A stretch of 64,000 bases of DNA from Alteromonas sp047556435 (lineage in GTDB: Bacteria > Pseudomonadota > Gammaproteobacteria > Enterobacterales > Alteromonadaceae). Position numbers and translations under genes: made by a program. The DNA lies in contig NZ_CP180210.1 of assembly GCF_047556435.1 (NCBI RefSeq), forward strand, positions 3,534,001-3,598,000, in the 5' to 3' direction. Below, one piece after another: positions 32,839 through 42,488 of the stretch (its first letter is position 1; each line of letters begins with the position of its first letter). The notes beneath the pieces were generated by a model. The model searched no databases and was not told where the DNA came from. It saw only the letters and a list, made by a program, of their open reading frames with translations.

Positions 32839-33020
32839 CACCTTTTTTAAGTTTTTTGTGTTTAAGCTTAATTAATGCTCATAACGCCTATTTTAGATAC
32901 AAAACCTCAAGCATATTGCACTTTCGTATAGGGTTTTCAGTAAGCATTGTCCATTTTGTTACAAATGAGTAAACTACATACAGCCTCCAATGATCATAAA
33001 AAACAATATAAGGAAGGTAT

Positions 33021-33491
33021 ATGAAAGTAGGCTTTATTCAATGCGCGGTGATTAGCGCGGTATTTGCAGTAGCCGGTTATCTGGTTTTTTCGTCTGCTAG
33101 CCTGAACACAAGTTTGCCACTGACGGTTTCAGCGTCACTACTGTTAAGTGGTATTCTTACACCTTGGTTAGCGTCTTTGTTTAACTCATCAACGTCAGTT
33201 TCTGACAAGGACAATGCTTCAGCAGCTTCAGATGTCACTACATTATATGTAGGGAACCTTCCATATAAAGCTAATGAAGATGCGGTAAAAGAGTATTTTA
33301 AAGATTTTCTTCCTGTTCACTCTGTCCGATTAATGAAGGATCGCAGGACAGGCAAACGGAAAGGCTATGGCTTTATAGAAGTTGAGACCGACGACGTTGA
33401 CGGTACGATTGCCAAACTGAATGATTCGATATTCTTAGAAAGGACGTTAAAGGTTCGTCCGGCGAAAGATAAAGTAACGGATCAGGAATGA
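33021..33491 (+). CDS. Membrane-anchored RNA-recognition-motif protein
   Basis: A 156-aa protein with two hydrophobic segments at the N-terminus (residues ~5-25 and ~35-53) and a C-terminal RRM (~75-150). The RRM has RNP2 (LYVGNLPY) and RNP1 (RKGYGFIEV), with the aromatic residues needed for RNA stacking. Bacterial RRM proteins of this kind bind RNA with loose specificity. The membrane anchor would hold RNA at the inner membrane. The gene is divergent from the rRNA operon and ends at a bidirectional terminator. Confidence 0.85.
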   Translation: MKVGFIQCAVISAVFAVAGYLVFSSASLNTSLPLTVSASLLLSGILTPWLASLFNSSTSVSDKDNASAASDVTTLYVGNLPYKANEDAVKEYFKDFLPVHSVRLMKDRRTGKRKGYGFIEVETDDVDGTIAKLNDSIFLERTLKVRPAKDKVTDQE

Positions 33492-33494
33492 ACC

Positions 33495-33523
33495 AAAAAG
33501 CCCGGCAAACGCCGGGCTTTTTA
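33495..33523. terminator. Bidirectional terminator, RRM / DUF5610 genes
   Basis: AAAAAGCCCGGC / GCCGGGCTTTTT forms an 8-bp GC stem with A and T runs on either side. It serves both convergent genes. Confidence 0.9.
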
Positions 33524-34843
33524 TTATGCATTTTCCTGTTTATCAGGTTCTGGCTTTGCCGTTACCGGTTCGTTACCAGGCATTGCGTCCAGTAAACGCT
33601 GATTAAAAGTATGGAATCGGTTTATTGCAGTAAGCAGGTCAGGTACCTGAACATCTTCCATCTTATTGATGATGCCCGCAATCAGATTGCTGTAATCTTC
33701 CCCGCTCTGGAGCTTCTCACCTGCACTGTTCATCGTATTCATCATTTTGTCCATATATTGTGAGATAGGACTGACTACATTCCCGTATTTGTTGGCATCA
33801 GCATTTTCATCCCGATAGTGCTGTATACTTTCGTATGCTTCCACTACCTGAGACTGTTTGGTGTGGTTCAACTGAAGTGCGTAGCCAACCAACTCCCTGT
33901 CATCAAAGCCCAGTGACAGGGCCTCTTCGAAAGCTTTATCCAAATCACCTGCAAAGAAAGTATCAGCGAGGTCGTTTGCTTCCCCTACCAAGTCAGCGAT
34001 AGCCTTTAATTCATCTTCATCAAGTTCACCTTTCAGCGAGAAACTAACGCCACTTCTTTCGAAATACTGATACAACGATGTTTGCGAGGCAGTGGTGGTG
34101 TAATCCGCTGCGCCCGTATTATCGCCGCTGCCAGTGGTCTGGCTAGCTGAAGAGGTTAGCTGTGATTGCTGCGCATACTGAAACTGACGCAAGCTTTCAA
34201 AACTCAAGGTGAGTTCGTCGCCGTCACGGGTGCGAATAAGAATATTGCCAGAGCGGCTATCACTGGCCCCAATCGCCAACGACGCTTTAACTCCATCAAC
34301 AGTATTGGCGTCATCACCACCTAACAGGCGCTGTTCTAATGAATCGATACGATCATTGATGAGATTTCGACTGCGATCAATCCCCTCTTTGATGTCGTCA
34401 TTCATAAAACTGCCAATGTCTTTTTCTGCCATGGCAATGCCTTTCGCCACACCTTCGCGAGCCTGAGAGAATAAACTATTCAGCTTTTCCTGATCAGCGC
34501 CACCACGTGCTGCTCCTTCAATAACGCCACCGACAAAGCGCATGACGTTACGGGCAACTTTTTCAAAATCAAACAACGACTTGTTCTTGTCTTCAGTTTT
34601 GTCGGGCTTTTCTTCAGGCGCCTGTTTCCCGTCCAGCTTCACCGACTGGGACAAGGCACCACTAAATATTTTAAGACCGATAGCCGTGTTGGAGCTGCTA
34701 ACACTAACTGCCGAAGACTGCGACTGTTTGAATTCTGCGGCCTGGCGCAAACCTTCTTCCTGTAACTGTTTCTTTAAAGCAGTATCCGGGTGCACAGATG
34801 CTTTCTGGTCACCAAGAAACGCCTTGATTTGACCCACGTTCAT
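33524..34843 (-). CDS. DUF5610-family protein
   Basis: A 439-aa soluble protein without signal peptide. It has a helical N-terminal part with a Lys/Glu-rich linker (~75-95), a conserved central helix bundle (residues ~95-180, with EGAARGGADQEKLNSLF and AREGVAKGIAMAE), then Ser/Gln/Thr-rich linkers and a second helical domain (~265-400) with ADTFFAGDLDKAFEEALSLG. This matches the DUF5610 family as I remember it. Function is unknown. It is monocistronic. Confidence 0.75.
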   Translation of the reverse strand: MNVGQIKAFLGDQKASVHPDTALKKQLQEEGLRQAAEFKQSQSSAVSVSSSNTAIGLKIFSGALSQSVKLDGKQAPEEKPDKTEDKNKSLFDFEKVARNVMRFVGGVIEGAARGGADQEKLNSLFSQAREGVAKGIAMAEKDIGSFMNDDIKEGIDRSRNLINDRIDSLEQRLLGGDDANTVDGVKASLAIGASDSRSGNILIRTRDGDELTLSFESLRQFQYAQQSQLTSSASQTTGSGDNTGAADYTTTASQTSLYQYFERSGVSFSLKGELDEDELKAIADLVGEANDLADTFFAGDLDKAFEEALSLGFDDRELVGYALQLNHTKQSQVVEAYESIQHYRDENADANKYGNVVSPISQYMDKMMNTMNSAGEKLQSGEDYSNLIAGIINKMEDVQVPDLLTAINRFHTFNQRLLDAMPGNEPVTAKPEPDKQENA

Positions 34844-35001
34844 AATTTGATCCTCACTATCCTCAATCTTATTATCGGCTCAAAAGCGAAATTGTTTAAT
34901 TTTAATGCAAATAGTGAGGGCTATAATGGCTTATGGCATTGCACTGGAAACAAAAGCCACTACAATGCGCACCCTTGGCGCACATGGCAATAGAGGACCG
35001 C

Positions 35002-36096
35002 ATGACAACTCCTACCGACCAGCAATATCAGTCACAACTTGATGAAAAAGTCTCCAGGCTGACTGGCCTGCTGTCAGCATTCGATGCACCTGCGCCCCGC
35101 GTTTATGCCTCTGCAACGGTAAACTATCGAATGCGGGCTGAGTTTCGGGTATGGCATGATGGCGATGATCTTTATCACATCATGTTTAATCAGGATACTA
35201 AAGAAAAGTACAGAGTCGATTCATTTCCTCCTGCCTCGTCAGGTATCAACATCATGATGTCGCTATTGATGGATAAATTGCGCGACAATGCCGTATTGCG
35301 GAAAAAGCTGTTTCAAATAGATTATCTGTCAGGTCTGTCCGGAGAAATGGTGATTAGCCTGCTCTACCACAAACAGCTGGATGAGGAATGGGAAGAAGAA
35401 GCAACGCGACTTCGTGAGGAACTAGGCCATACAATGCCAGTCAGTCTGATTGGACGCGCCCGCAAACAAAAAAGAATCATCGGGAGTGATTTTGTGATCG
35501 AGCGCCTGCCAATAAACGGCGAATCGTTCATCTTCAAACATATAGAAAACAGCTTTACGCAGCCAAATGCACAGGTCAATTGCCGGATGATCGAGTGGGC
35601 ACTGGATGTATCATCGGCTCTGGATGGCGACTTGCTTGAGATGTATTGTGGCGCGGGCAACTTCTCCATGCCTTTGGCAAAGCACTTTCGCCGGGTGATC
35701 GGCACCGAGATCGCTAAACCTTCAGTAAATGCTGCACAATATAATATCGACGCTAACCGGCTGGATAATGTCAAAATCGTACGATTATCGGCAGAAGAGT
35801 TTGTGGAGGCGATGAAAGGGACCAGAACGTTCGCACGCCTTGAGGGTATAGACCTGACTGAATATAACTTCTCTACCGTATTGGTTGACCCGCCACGTGC
35901 AGGATTAGACAAGGAGTCGCTGAAGAAAATCCAGGACTACGACAACATCATCTACATTTCCTGCAACCCGGAAACGCTAGCCGACAACCTTCGTACTCTT
36001 TGCGAAACGCATAAGATTACCGACTCAGCATTATTCGACCAGTTTCCGTTCACTCATCATATTGAGGCTGGAGTAAAACTTAGCCGCAACGTTTAG
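35002..36096 (+). CDS. trmA: tRNA (uracil-54-C5)-methyltransferase
   Basis: A 364-aa enzyme from the ATG at 35002, which has a GAGGA ribosome binding site and the TrmA N-terminus; an upstream in-frame start would add 23 unrelated residues. The SAM-binding motif is EMYCGAGNFSMPLA. The catalytic Cys is in YISCNPETLADN and the PPRAG motif in LVDPPRAGLD. The C-terminal HHIEAGVKL is typical. It makes ribothymidine at position 54 of tRNA. It converges with fabR, 23 nt apart. Confidence 0.96.
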   Translation: MTTPTDQQYQSQLDEKVSRLTGLLSAFDAPAPRVYASATVNYRMRAEFRVWHDGDDLYHIMFNQDTKEKYRVDSFPPASSGINIMMSLLMDKLRDNAVLRKKLFQIDYLSGLSGEMVISLLYHKQLDEEWEEEATRLREELGHTMPVSLIGRARKQKRIIGSDFVIERLPINGESFIFKHIENSFTQPNAQVNCRMIEWALDVSSALDGDLLEMYCGAGNFSMPLAKHFRRVIGTEIAKPSVNAAQYNIDANRLDNVKIVRLSAEEFVEAMKGTRTFARLEGIDLTEYNFSTVLVDPPRAGLDKESLKKIQDYDNIIYISCNPETLADNLRTLCETHKITDSALFDQFPFTHHIEAGVKLSRNV

Positions 36097-36119
36097 GCTC
36101 AAAAAATGAACGTTTTTTG

Positions 36120-36740
36120 CTATTCACGCAGCATCTGGTTTTTATTGAGTAGTGTCGCCGCAGCCCCCAGCTGAATAAATCGCAGCTGGGACTTTACCCG
36201 AATAGCAATCTCCCCTCGCAATTGAGTGTCAGCCTCTAACGCTTCAGCCCCCGCACTGAAAACCAGCCTCACCATGGCATCTGCCTGAATATTCGCGATG
36301 CTGTATTCCACTTGCTGCTGCTCGATGATGTAATCTGTTAGCTCTTCAATGAAATGCTGAATTTCTCTGAATACCGCCATACGATAGGCAGCGGATGTGC
36401 CGGTATGCTCACGCAACAATAACCGGAAAACATTCGTGTTGGCGGCAATAAACTCCATGAATGTATCTACCGACGTGCCAATGACACTGCCACCTGAAGC
36501 GATACGTCTTCTCGCCTGCCGCATCAACTGACGCAACGCGAGTCCAGCCTCGTCAACCAGAGTCAGGCCAAGCTCATCCATATCTTTGAAATGACGATAA
36601 AAAGAGGTTGGCGCTATCCCCGCTGCCCGCGACACTTCACGTAGGCTGATGGCTGACAAACTGCGGTTCTCATCCAGCAAACTGAATGCGCCATTGATGA
36701 TGTTTTGTCTTGTTTTGAGTTTTTGTTCCTGCCGGCTCAC
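36120..36740 (-). CDS. fabR: Unsaturated fatty-acid repressor FabR
   Basis: A 206-aa TetR-family regulator very close to E. coli FabR, including the helix-turn-helix SLREVSRAAGIAPTSFYRHF, the DELGLTLVDEAGL stretch and FRLLLREHTGTSAA. FabR senses the ratio of unsaturated to saturated acyl-ACP and represses unsaturated fatty-acid genes. Here it is divergent from a desaturase gene whose leader contains a FabR-like palindrome, so control of that gene is likely. Confidence 0.93.
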   Translation of the reverse strand: MSRQEQKLKTRQNIINGAFSLLDENRSLSAISLREVSRAAGIAPTSFYRHFKDMDELGLTLVDEAGLALRQLMRQARRRIASGGSVIGTSVDTFMEFIAANTNVFRLLLREHTGTSAAYRMAVFREIQHFIEELTDYIIEQQQVEYSIANIQADAMVRLVFSAGAEALEADTQLRGEIAIRVKSQLRFIQLGAAATLLNKNQMLRE

Positions 36741-36898
36741 AACTGCATCCCGTCCTGATTTCTTCCATTGTAGCGCACACCGCCGGAGAATAGCGAGGGG
36801 AGGATATAGGTGTTTTCACAGGGCTTTCCCATAGTGAACAAGTTGGAATACTGCATAACGTGAAACATTAAACTTAGGTCGCAATTTATCGATACCCC

Positions 36899-36927
36899 TT
36901 GCCCGCGACGACAGAAAACGATAAATT
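36899..36927 (+). promoter_or_regulatory. Predicted promoter of the desaturase gene
   Basis: TTGCCC, 17-nt spacer, TAAATT. The -10 element directly abuts the palindrome at 36928, so a bound repressor would cover the start of transcription. Confidence 0.55.
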
Positions 36928-36945
36928 AGCGTACAGTTGTAAGCT
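36928..36945 (+). promoter_or_regulatory. FabR-type operator
   Basis: AGCGTACA-GT-TGTAAGCT, an inverted repeat with 7 of 8 positions paired. The sequence closely resembles operators bound by FabR/DesT-type TetR repressors. It lies 10 nt before the desaturase ATG and overlaps the expected transcription start. Confidence 0.72.
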
Positions 36946-36955
36946 GAGATTTAAT

Positions 36956-38083
36956 ATGAAAAAACCACCTCTTATTATGACCAACATCATGGTCTTTATT
37001 ATCACCGGGCTTATCGCATTTGTCGGTGTTCCAGTCTGGGCTATCACAGTAGGGATCGACTGGGTAGAAGTGACATGCGCAATCGTGTTGTTTTTCTTCA
37101 CTGGCATGTCAATTACTGCGGGATACCACCGCCTTTGGTCACACAAAACATACGAAGCGAACATCGTTGTTCGAGTGATACTGGCTATCGGTGGTGCAAT
37201 GGCACTACAAAACAGTATTTTGCACTGGTCTTCTGATCACCGTGTCCATCATCGCCATGTTGATGACGTAAATGATGATCCCTATTCGGCAAAGCGAGGG
37301 TTGTGGTTTGCGCACATTGGTTGGATGTTGCGTGAATATCAAGCAAATCGATACAGTGACTACAGTAATTGTCGGGATTTACAAAAAGATCCGGTGGTAA
37401 TGTGGCAGCACAAATATTATCTCCCGATTGTTCTGGCCGCTAATTTTGGTGTAGCAGGGGTTCTCGGCTGGCTAAACGGCGATATTCTCGGCATGATCCT
37501 GGTGGCCGGCGTACTTCGTCTGGTACTGGTTCATCACGTAACGTTTTTTATCAACTCTCTTGCACACTTCTGGGGTTCACAACCTTTTACAGATAAAAAT
37601 ACCGCAAAAGACAATGGTATTCTGGCGTTCTTTACATTTGGTGAAGGCTATCACAACTTCCATCACATTTTTGAGTACGACTATCGAAACGGAATACGTT
37701 GGTGGCAATACGATCCCACTAAGTGGTTAATTCGTGGATTGTCATTTGTAGGCCTGACGAAAAATCTGAGACGCTGTCCCGAAGAACGCATAGAGAAAGC
37801 GAAAGCGGCTATGCAGTTACAGCGCGCCAGTGAAAAAGCGTCAAGGTTGCCAAATGCAGAGGAAGTCATTACAAAAATTCAGTCTGAGTATGATCTGCTC
37901 ATGCATAGGATGTCAGAGTATTATGCGACTAAAAAACGTTTGATGCTGGTAAGACAGAAGTGCATTAAGCGCAGCATTGAAAGGTTTGAGTTGGACTTCA
38001 AATACAAAGAGCTGAAGCACGCGCTCGCGGTTCAGCGAGAGAAGTGGCTGAGGCTACAGGATTTATCTCTCCAGTTTGCATAA
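36956..38083 (+). CDS. Membrane fatty-acid (delta-9 type) desaturase
   Basis: A 375-aa integral membrane di-iron desaturase from the ATG at 36956. The three histidine boxes are HRLWSH, HRVHH and HNFHH, in membrane-desaturase order and spacing between two pairs of membrane helices. A C-terminal extension of ~80 residues is helical and highly charged, beyond the usual catalytic core. It inserts a double bond into acyl chains under aerobic conditions. It is divergent from fabR and preceded by a FabR-like operator. Confidence 0.93.
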   Translation: MKKPPLIMTNIMVFIITGLIAFVGVPVWAITVGIDWVEVTCAIVLFFFTGMSITAGYHRLWSHKTYEANIVVRVILAIGGAMALQNSILHWSSDHRVHHRHVDDVNDDPYSAKRGLWFAHIGWMLREYQANRYSDYSNCRDLQKDPVVMWQHKYYLPIVLAANFGVAGVLGWLNGDILGMILVAGVLRLVLVHHVTFFINSLAHFWGSQPFTDKNTAKDNGILAFFTFGEGYHNFHHIFEYDYRNGIRWWQYDPTKWLIRGLSFVGLTKNLRRCPEERIEKAKAAMQLQRASEKASRLPNAEEVITKIQSEYDLLMHRMSEYYATKKRLMLVRQKCIKRSIERFELDFKYKELKHALAVQREKWLRLQDLSLQFA

Positions 38084-38089
38084 AGTAAG

Positions 38090-38115
38090 AGCCCACTTCA
38101 CGTGGGCTTTTTTTA
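38090..38115 (+). terminator. Rho-independent terminator after the desaturase
   Basis: AGCCCAC / GTGGGCT stem with a 4-nt loop followed by a run of T, 7 nt after the stop codon. Confidence 0.9.
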
Positions 38116-38223
38116 ACTTTATTTAATCAATTTCAATAGCCTACACCCGACTTTGTACTATATTGACTTGTGAATGATACAAACGTTTATCAAATATATA
38201 TCTGTAAATGTCTGAGGTAAGTA

Positions 38224-40491
38224 ATGCACAGGAATGCAAGCACTGACAAGAGTAGTGACCTACTATTTCGCTTCAAGGACGATGAAGCTGTAAATGCTGA
38301 CAATCAGGGAAATGACGGCTGGACACTGCTAAGTGTCGAAGACGACAAAGGCTATCAAAACTCACTTGTCCTTGCTCTGAGTGGAATAACAGTCCAGGGC
38401 CGCAAGCTCAATATACTAACCGCAGAGTCAGCGTCTGAAGCGGCAAGCATTTTAGCGGAACGTGATGATATTGGCGTGATTTTACTGGATGTCGTGATGG
38501 AGAAGGACGACGCCGGCTTATATCTTGTGAACACAATACGGAATATTCTCGGTAATGACAGAATACGGGTGATTTTATTAACAGGCCAACCCGGTATCGC
38601 ACCGCGCAAAGATGTCATGAAAGACTACGACATCGATGAATACTGGAATAAGGTTGACTTAACCGAAGAGAAGCTGCGAACGCTGGTAACAAGTAACTTC
38701 AGAACGTATATCTCGTTAACCGAGCTGTACATTGCGAAACGCGGTTTGCAGATGATTGTAGATGCTTCTCGAAGCATTACCGGGAAACAGGAAATCAACG
38801 CGTTCACGCATACCGTTTTGGATGAAGTTGGAAAAGTCATAGGCACTTCAGAAACCGGTGGCATTGTGTGCGTGTATCGCCCTGATAATGCGACTCTCGC
38901 CCACTGTCCAGTCGTCGCGACGAGTGGTGATTTTAGTAACGTTCAGGCAAACTCGCTGGCTGCGTTTCTGGAGCTGGATGCCATGGAAGAGGCATCCCCG
39001 CAATTGATCCATACCATAAATCGCGCACTTGAATTGAAGGAGCATCAGTTTTTCGATGGTTGGTCTGTTCTTTATTTTTCAACTGCAAAAGTCGACAGCC
39101 AGCATTATCTTATTATTGTAAGATCGCGACTGAAGCTGGAAAGCAGCCATATCACGCTGCTGATGGTATTCAGCGAAAATATTGCCAATGGGTTCACAAA
39201 CCTGGCACTGCTAAATAAGCTCTCTACCCTCGCCTATTTCGACAATACGCTTCATATTCCCAACCGGAACTGGGTAATTAGAGAGCTTCAAAACATGACG
39301 TCCTCAGAACGCCAACGCAGCCTGATGATTTTAGTCGATGTTCAGAACTTTACTGAAACCGAAATTACACTTGGCAGTGAGTATACAAAGTCCTTACTTG
39401 AGGCGCTGCTTGCCAGCTTAAGACATCAATTTCCTTTGGTATATGCCATAGCACTAACGGGAGACGATTCTTTCGCCCTACTTTTTCATAAAAAAAACAG
39501 ACCTTCACAAAGTGAACTTGCAGAACTAAGTGAGCAGTCACTTACTATTAACGGACTGGAACACTCACTATTACTAAATGTCTGTGTAGTGGACCTTGCG
39601 CTCTTGGACGGGCTTCCCCCAGAACAGTATTTAACTGTAGGTGAAATGGCGCTGACTACGGGTCGTGACCGGGGCGAACAAGTCAGCATTTTCTCTAAAG
39701 ACTTTCCTACTGAAGTCGAATCCAGATACAAATTGCTTCGAGAGTTGCATCAGGCAATTTCTGATCAGGAAGGTCTGGAGCTGGCATTTCAACCAAAGTT
39801 AAACATGCGTACAAACGAGACGGTAGGCCTGGAAGCCTTAATTCGCTGGCGTAAGTCAGATGGAACTATGGTACCACCTATCCAGTTTATTCCCCTTGCC
39901 GAAGCCTCGGGTTTGATGGCCAAAATAGACGCGATGGTAATGAATAAAACGTTTGCGGCAGCGCAAGTATTGCAGGACGAAGGTGTGCTGGTGCCAATCT
40001 CATTTAATGTCAACTACAGCGATATCACCAATAAATTATTTATAGATAATTTGAAACAATTAGTGGAAGAGCAACGTGTTCCGGCATCTATGATTGAAAT
40101 CGAATTGACGGAATCGCAAGCAATGGAAGACTACAATGAGGTGAACCCGATCCTCGACAAGTTACTGGACATGGGGGTTAAAGTTAATATAGACGACTTT
40201 GGAACCGGATACTCTTCGCTGGCCCACATTACAGAACTGGCGGCTACAACGCTGAAAGTCGATCAGAGTTTTGTTGCACAGCTCACCGGGACTGACCCAT
40301 CTGCAGCGACTGCCGTTTGCGATATGGTGAGAAGGCTGGGCGAGCGCTTCAACTTTGAGTTAATCGCAGAAGGGGTTGAAAACGAAGAGCAAAAGCAAAT
40401 TTTACTGCGAAACGGTTATCAATATGGTCAGGGATATTATTTTGCCAAACCGATGTTTCTGTCTGACTGTATCGCTTGGCTAAAGCGCTAG
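38224..40491 (+). CDS. Response regulator REC-DUF3369-(degenerate GGDEF)-EAL
   Basis: A 755-aa protein. Receiver domain residues ~35-165 carry the phospho-acceptor region VILLDVVMEKDDAG. DUF3369 follows (~170-330). A GGDEF-like domain (~340-490) has lost its active site (LTGDDSFALLF in the place of GGDEF). The EAL domain (~505-755) keeps EALIRW, ELTESQAM, IDDFGTGYSS and AEGVE, so cyclic-di-GMP hydrolysis is likely. It lies 11 nt before a histidine kinase gene and the two should form a two-component system. A paralogue is at 45256. Confidence 0.93.
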   Translation: MHRNASTDKSSDLLFRFKDDEAVNADNQGNDGWTLLSVEDDKGYQNSLVLALSGITVQGRKLNILTAESASEAASILAERDDIGVILLDVVMEKDDAGLYLVNTIRNILGNDRIRVILLTGQPGIAPRKDVMKDYDIDEYWNKVDLTEEKLRTLVTSNFRTYISLTELYIAKRGLQMIVDASRSITGKQEINAFTHTVLDEVGKVIGTSETGGIVCVYRPDNATLAHCPVVATSGDFSNVQANSLAAFLELDAMEEASPQLIHTINRALELKEHQFFDGWSVLYFSTAKVDSQHYLIIVRSRLKLESSHITLLMVFSENIANGFTNLALLNKLSTLAYFDNTLHIPNRNWVIRELQNMTSSERQRSLMILVDVQNFTETEITLGSEYTKSLLEALLASLRHQFPLVYAIALTGDDSFALLFHKKNRPSQSELAELSEQSLTINGLEHSLLLNVCVVDLALLDGLPPEQYLTVGEMALTTGRDRGEQVSIFSKDFPTEVESRYKLLRELHQAISDQEGLELAFQPKLNMRTNETVGLEALIRWRKSDGTMVPPIQFIPLAEASGLMAKIDAMVMNKTFAAAQVLQDEGVLVPISFNVNYSDITNKLFIDNLKQLVEEQRVPASMIEIELTESQAMEDYNEVNPILDKLLDMGVKVNIDDFGTGYSSLAHITELAATTLKVDQSFVAQLTGTDPSAATAVCDMVRRLGERFNFELIAEGVENEEQKQILLRNGYQYGQGYYFAKPMFLSDCIAWLKR

Positions 40492-40502
40492 TCTGAACCA
40501 TT

Positions 40503-42350
40503 ATGCGTGAAACAATCACCCCTGTTTTATTGCGAGCATCGACATGGTGGATGCTGTTAGTCGCTTTTTTTTTAGCGGCGAGTACAGGTTACACCTTGTA
40601 TCTCGTCAGGCTGGACGGTGCACTCCAAAAACTAGCAGGTGAACATAATGGTGTGCTGGGACGCGCAAGTAGTCTGTTCAGTGCAGAAATGGGTGATGTC
40701 AGACTAAGCACTACATTACTGGATACTCATCTGCAGGATTTGATTACCGAACGGGCTGATTCATCGACAATCATTGATGCTTTGATGAGGATAGGAAAAG
40801 GGCATCCTGCCATTTCCCAAATACGCTGGCTCTCGGTTGAAGGTATGGAAATGTACCGCATAAATTTTGACGGCAGCAACGCCGTTAGCGTGCCTCCTTC
40901 AGGTTTACAGGATAAAAGTCAGCGACAATACTACCAACAGGCCACCGCACTCCGTCCAGGAGAGCTCATGGTATCTTCAATCGACCTGAATGTGGAAAGC
41001 GGACAAGTACAAACGCCTTATGAACCTACAATCAGAGGAATTCTCAGAGCACACAGCAATCATCCGTTGGGAGATGGGTTCTTTGTAGTCAATATTGCAC
41101 TGACAACGTTATTTTCTCAGTTGAAGACGCTCTCCACTAACCATGTTCATCTGCTGATAGCCAGCAATGATGACCGCTGGCTATTACATACTGAACCTGC
41201 AAAGGAGTGGACAATTGATCGAAGTAGCACGCCTCACAGTCTAAAAATAGACACCCCCCAGCTTTATCTGGCTTTGAATGAACAGTCCGCTGTAGCCTTA
41301 TTCAGGAACTCCCGTGACGATATTTACAGTGGTCACAAATTTAGACTGAATACAGGCTCGACCAAGCAGTCTGCAACTCTGTACTTTTTGGCCGAAACCC
41401 AGAGCAATATTATCTCCCGCTTGCATAGAGAGGCCTTGCTACCAGCCATAGGGTTGGCGCTGATGGTGCTGCTAATCAGCGGTCTGATTTTTTATCGGGA
41501 TTGGCGTAACACTTTTGCGCTGGAGGTGTTAAGCAAGCAACTGAAGAAAGATAAAAATGAACTTGCGACATCCCTGGAAAGAGAAAAACTGCTTCAGGAT
41601 GAGCTGGTTGAGGCTGAAAAAATGGCGTCACTGGGTATTCTCGTCGCGGGCGTATCGCATGAGTTAAGCACACCGATAGGTGGTGCTGTGATGTCAGTAA
41701 GCAGTATTCAGCAACGAACGCAGGAGTTTGTCAAAAAGGCCAGCAATGGGTTATCGAAAAAGCAACTCGATGACTACCTGAAGCACTGCGCCGATAGTGC
41801 TCAGCTTGCGCTGGAAAACCTGAACCGCTCTGGCGATTTGATAAAGCGATTCAAACGACTGGCGGTTGACAGAGGCAATGAAGAATCAGCCAGCTTTGAT
41901 CTTGCACTAACTATTGATGATTTAGTCAGGTCTCTGTCACCCCTGCTAAAGCGGCAAGAAGCAACTCTCGACGTATCCGTTCCGGCGAATATTACTATGC
42001 TGAGTTTCCCGGGTATTTTGTCTCAGGTTCTGCAAAACCTAATCACCAACTGTATCGATCATGCTAACGTCGATGGTAGACGTCTTCATATTCACCTAAA
42101 AGCTTCTGTGCAGGGGGAGCAGGTTACGATAACCATTCGTGACAATGGTGGCGGGATCAGTGATTTAGTCAGGCATCGTCTCTTCGACCCCTTCATCACC
42201 ACAGCAAGAAATAAGGGCAATACTGGCCTTGGCCTGCATCTCGTTCACCAATGGGTGAACCGGGTTCTTGAAGGTCAAATATCTTTCGACTCTTCACCAG
42301 AAGGTACGCTTTTTATTCTCTGTATACCTCAGGACATAGGCGTTACGTAA
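40503..42350 (+). CDS. Membrane sensor histidine kinase
   Basis: A 615-aa kinase. A first membrane helix (~14-35) and a second (~310-331) bracket a ~275-residue periplasmic sensor of the double-Cache style. A coiled coil (335-375) leads to the H-box GVSHELSTPIGG, with His386 as phospho-acceptor. The ATPase domain shows LQNLITNCIDHA (N box), DNGGGIS (G1) and GNTGLGLHLVHQW (G2). The start is 11 nt after the REC-DUF3369-EAL regulator, its probable partner. The signal sensed is unknown. Confidence 0.93.
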   Translation: MRETITPVLLRASTWWMLLVAFFLAASTGYTLYLVRLDGALQKLAGEHNGVLGRASSLFSAEMGDVRLSTTLLDTHLQDLITERADSSTIIDALMRIGKGHPAISQIRWLSVEGMEMYRINFDGSNAVSVPPSGLQDKSQRQYYQQATALRPGELMVSSIDLNVESGQVQTPYEPTIRGILRAHSNHPLGDGFFVVNIALTTLFSQLKTLSTNHVHLLIASNDDRWLLHTEPAKEWTIDRSSTPHSLKIDTPQLYLALNEQSAVALFRNSRDDIYSGHKFRLNTGSTKQSATLYFLAETQSNIISRLHREALLPAIGLALMVLLISGLIFYRDWRNTFALEVLSKQLKKDKNELATSLEREKLLQDELVEAEKMASLGILVAGVSHELSTPIGGAVMSVSSIQQRTQEFVKKASNGLSKKQLDDYLKHCADSAQLALENLNRSGDLIKRFKRLAVDRGNEESASFDLALTIDDLVRSLSPLLKRQEATLDVSVPANITMLSFPGILSQVLQNLITNCIDHANVDGRRLHIHLKASVQGEQVTITIRDNGGGISDLVRHRLFDPFITTARNKGNTGLGLHLVHQWVNRVLEGQISFDSSPEGTLFILCIPQDIGVT

Positions 42351-42488
42351 AACTCACTTGAATATTTCACAGAAAAGTTCAGGGTGCAGTGCCTCTTCAG
42401 CAATACTTTTTTATTCTTATCATAAACTTGCTAGACTTTATTTTGTCATACTATTTTTTCTCCCCTCTCTCATAGGATCTGTATCGCA

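Larger units (their letters stand above)
32489..33020 (-). other. rRNA leader and promoter region
   Basis: This 532-nt stretch between 16S and the RRM gene holds the boxA, boxC-like processing arm, and both rRNA promoters on the minus strand. The last ~180 nt are AT-rich and carry the RRM gene promoter and its AAGGAAGG ribosome binding site on the plus strand. Confidence 0.75.
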
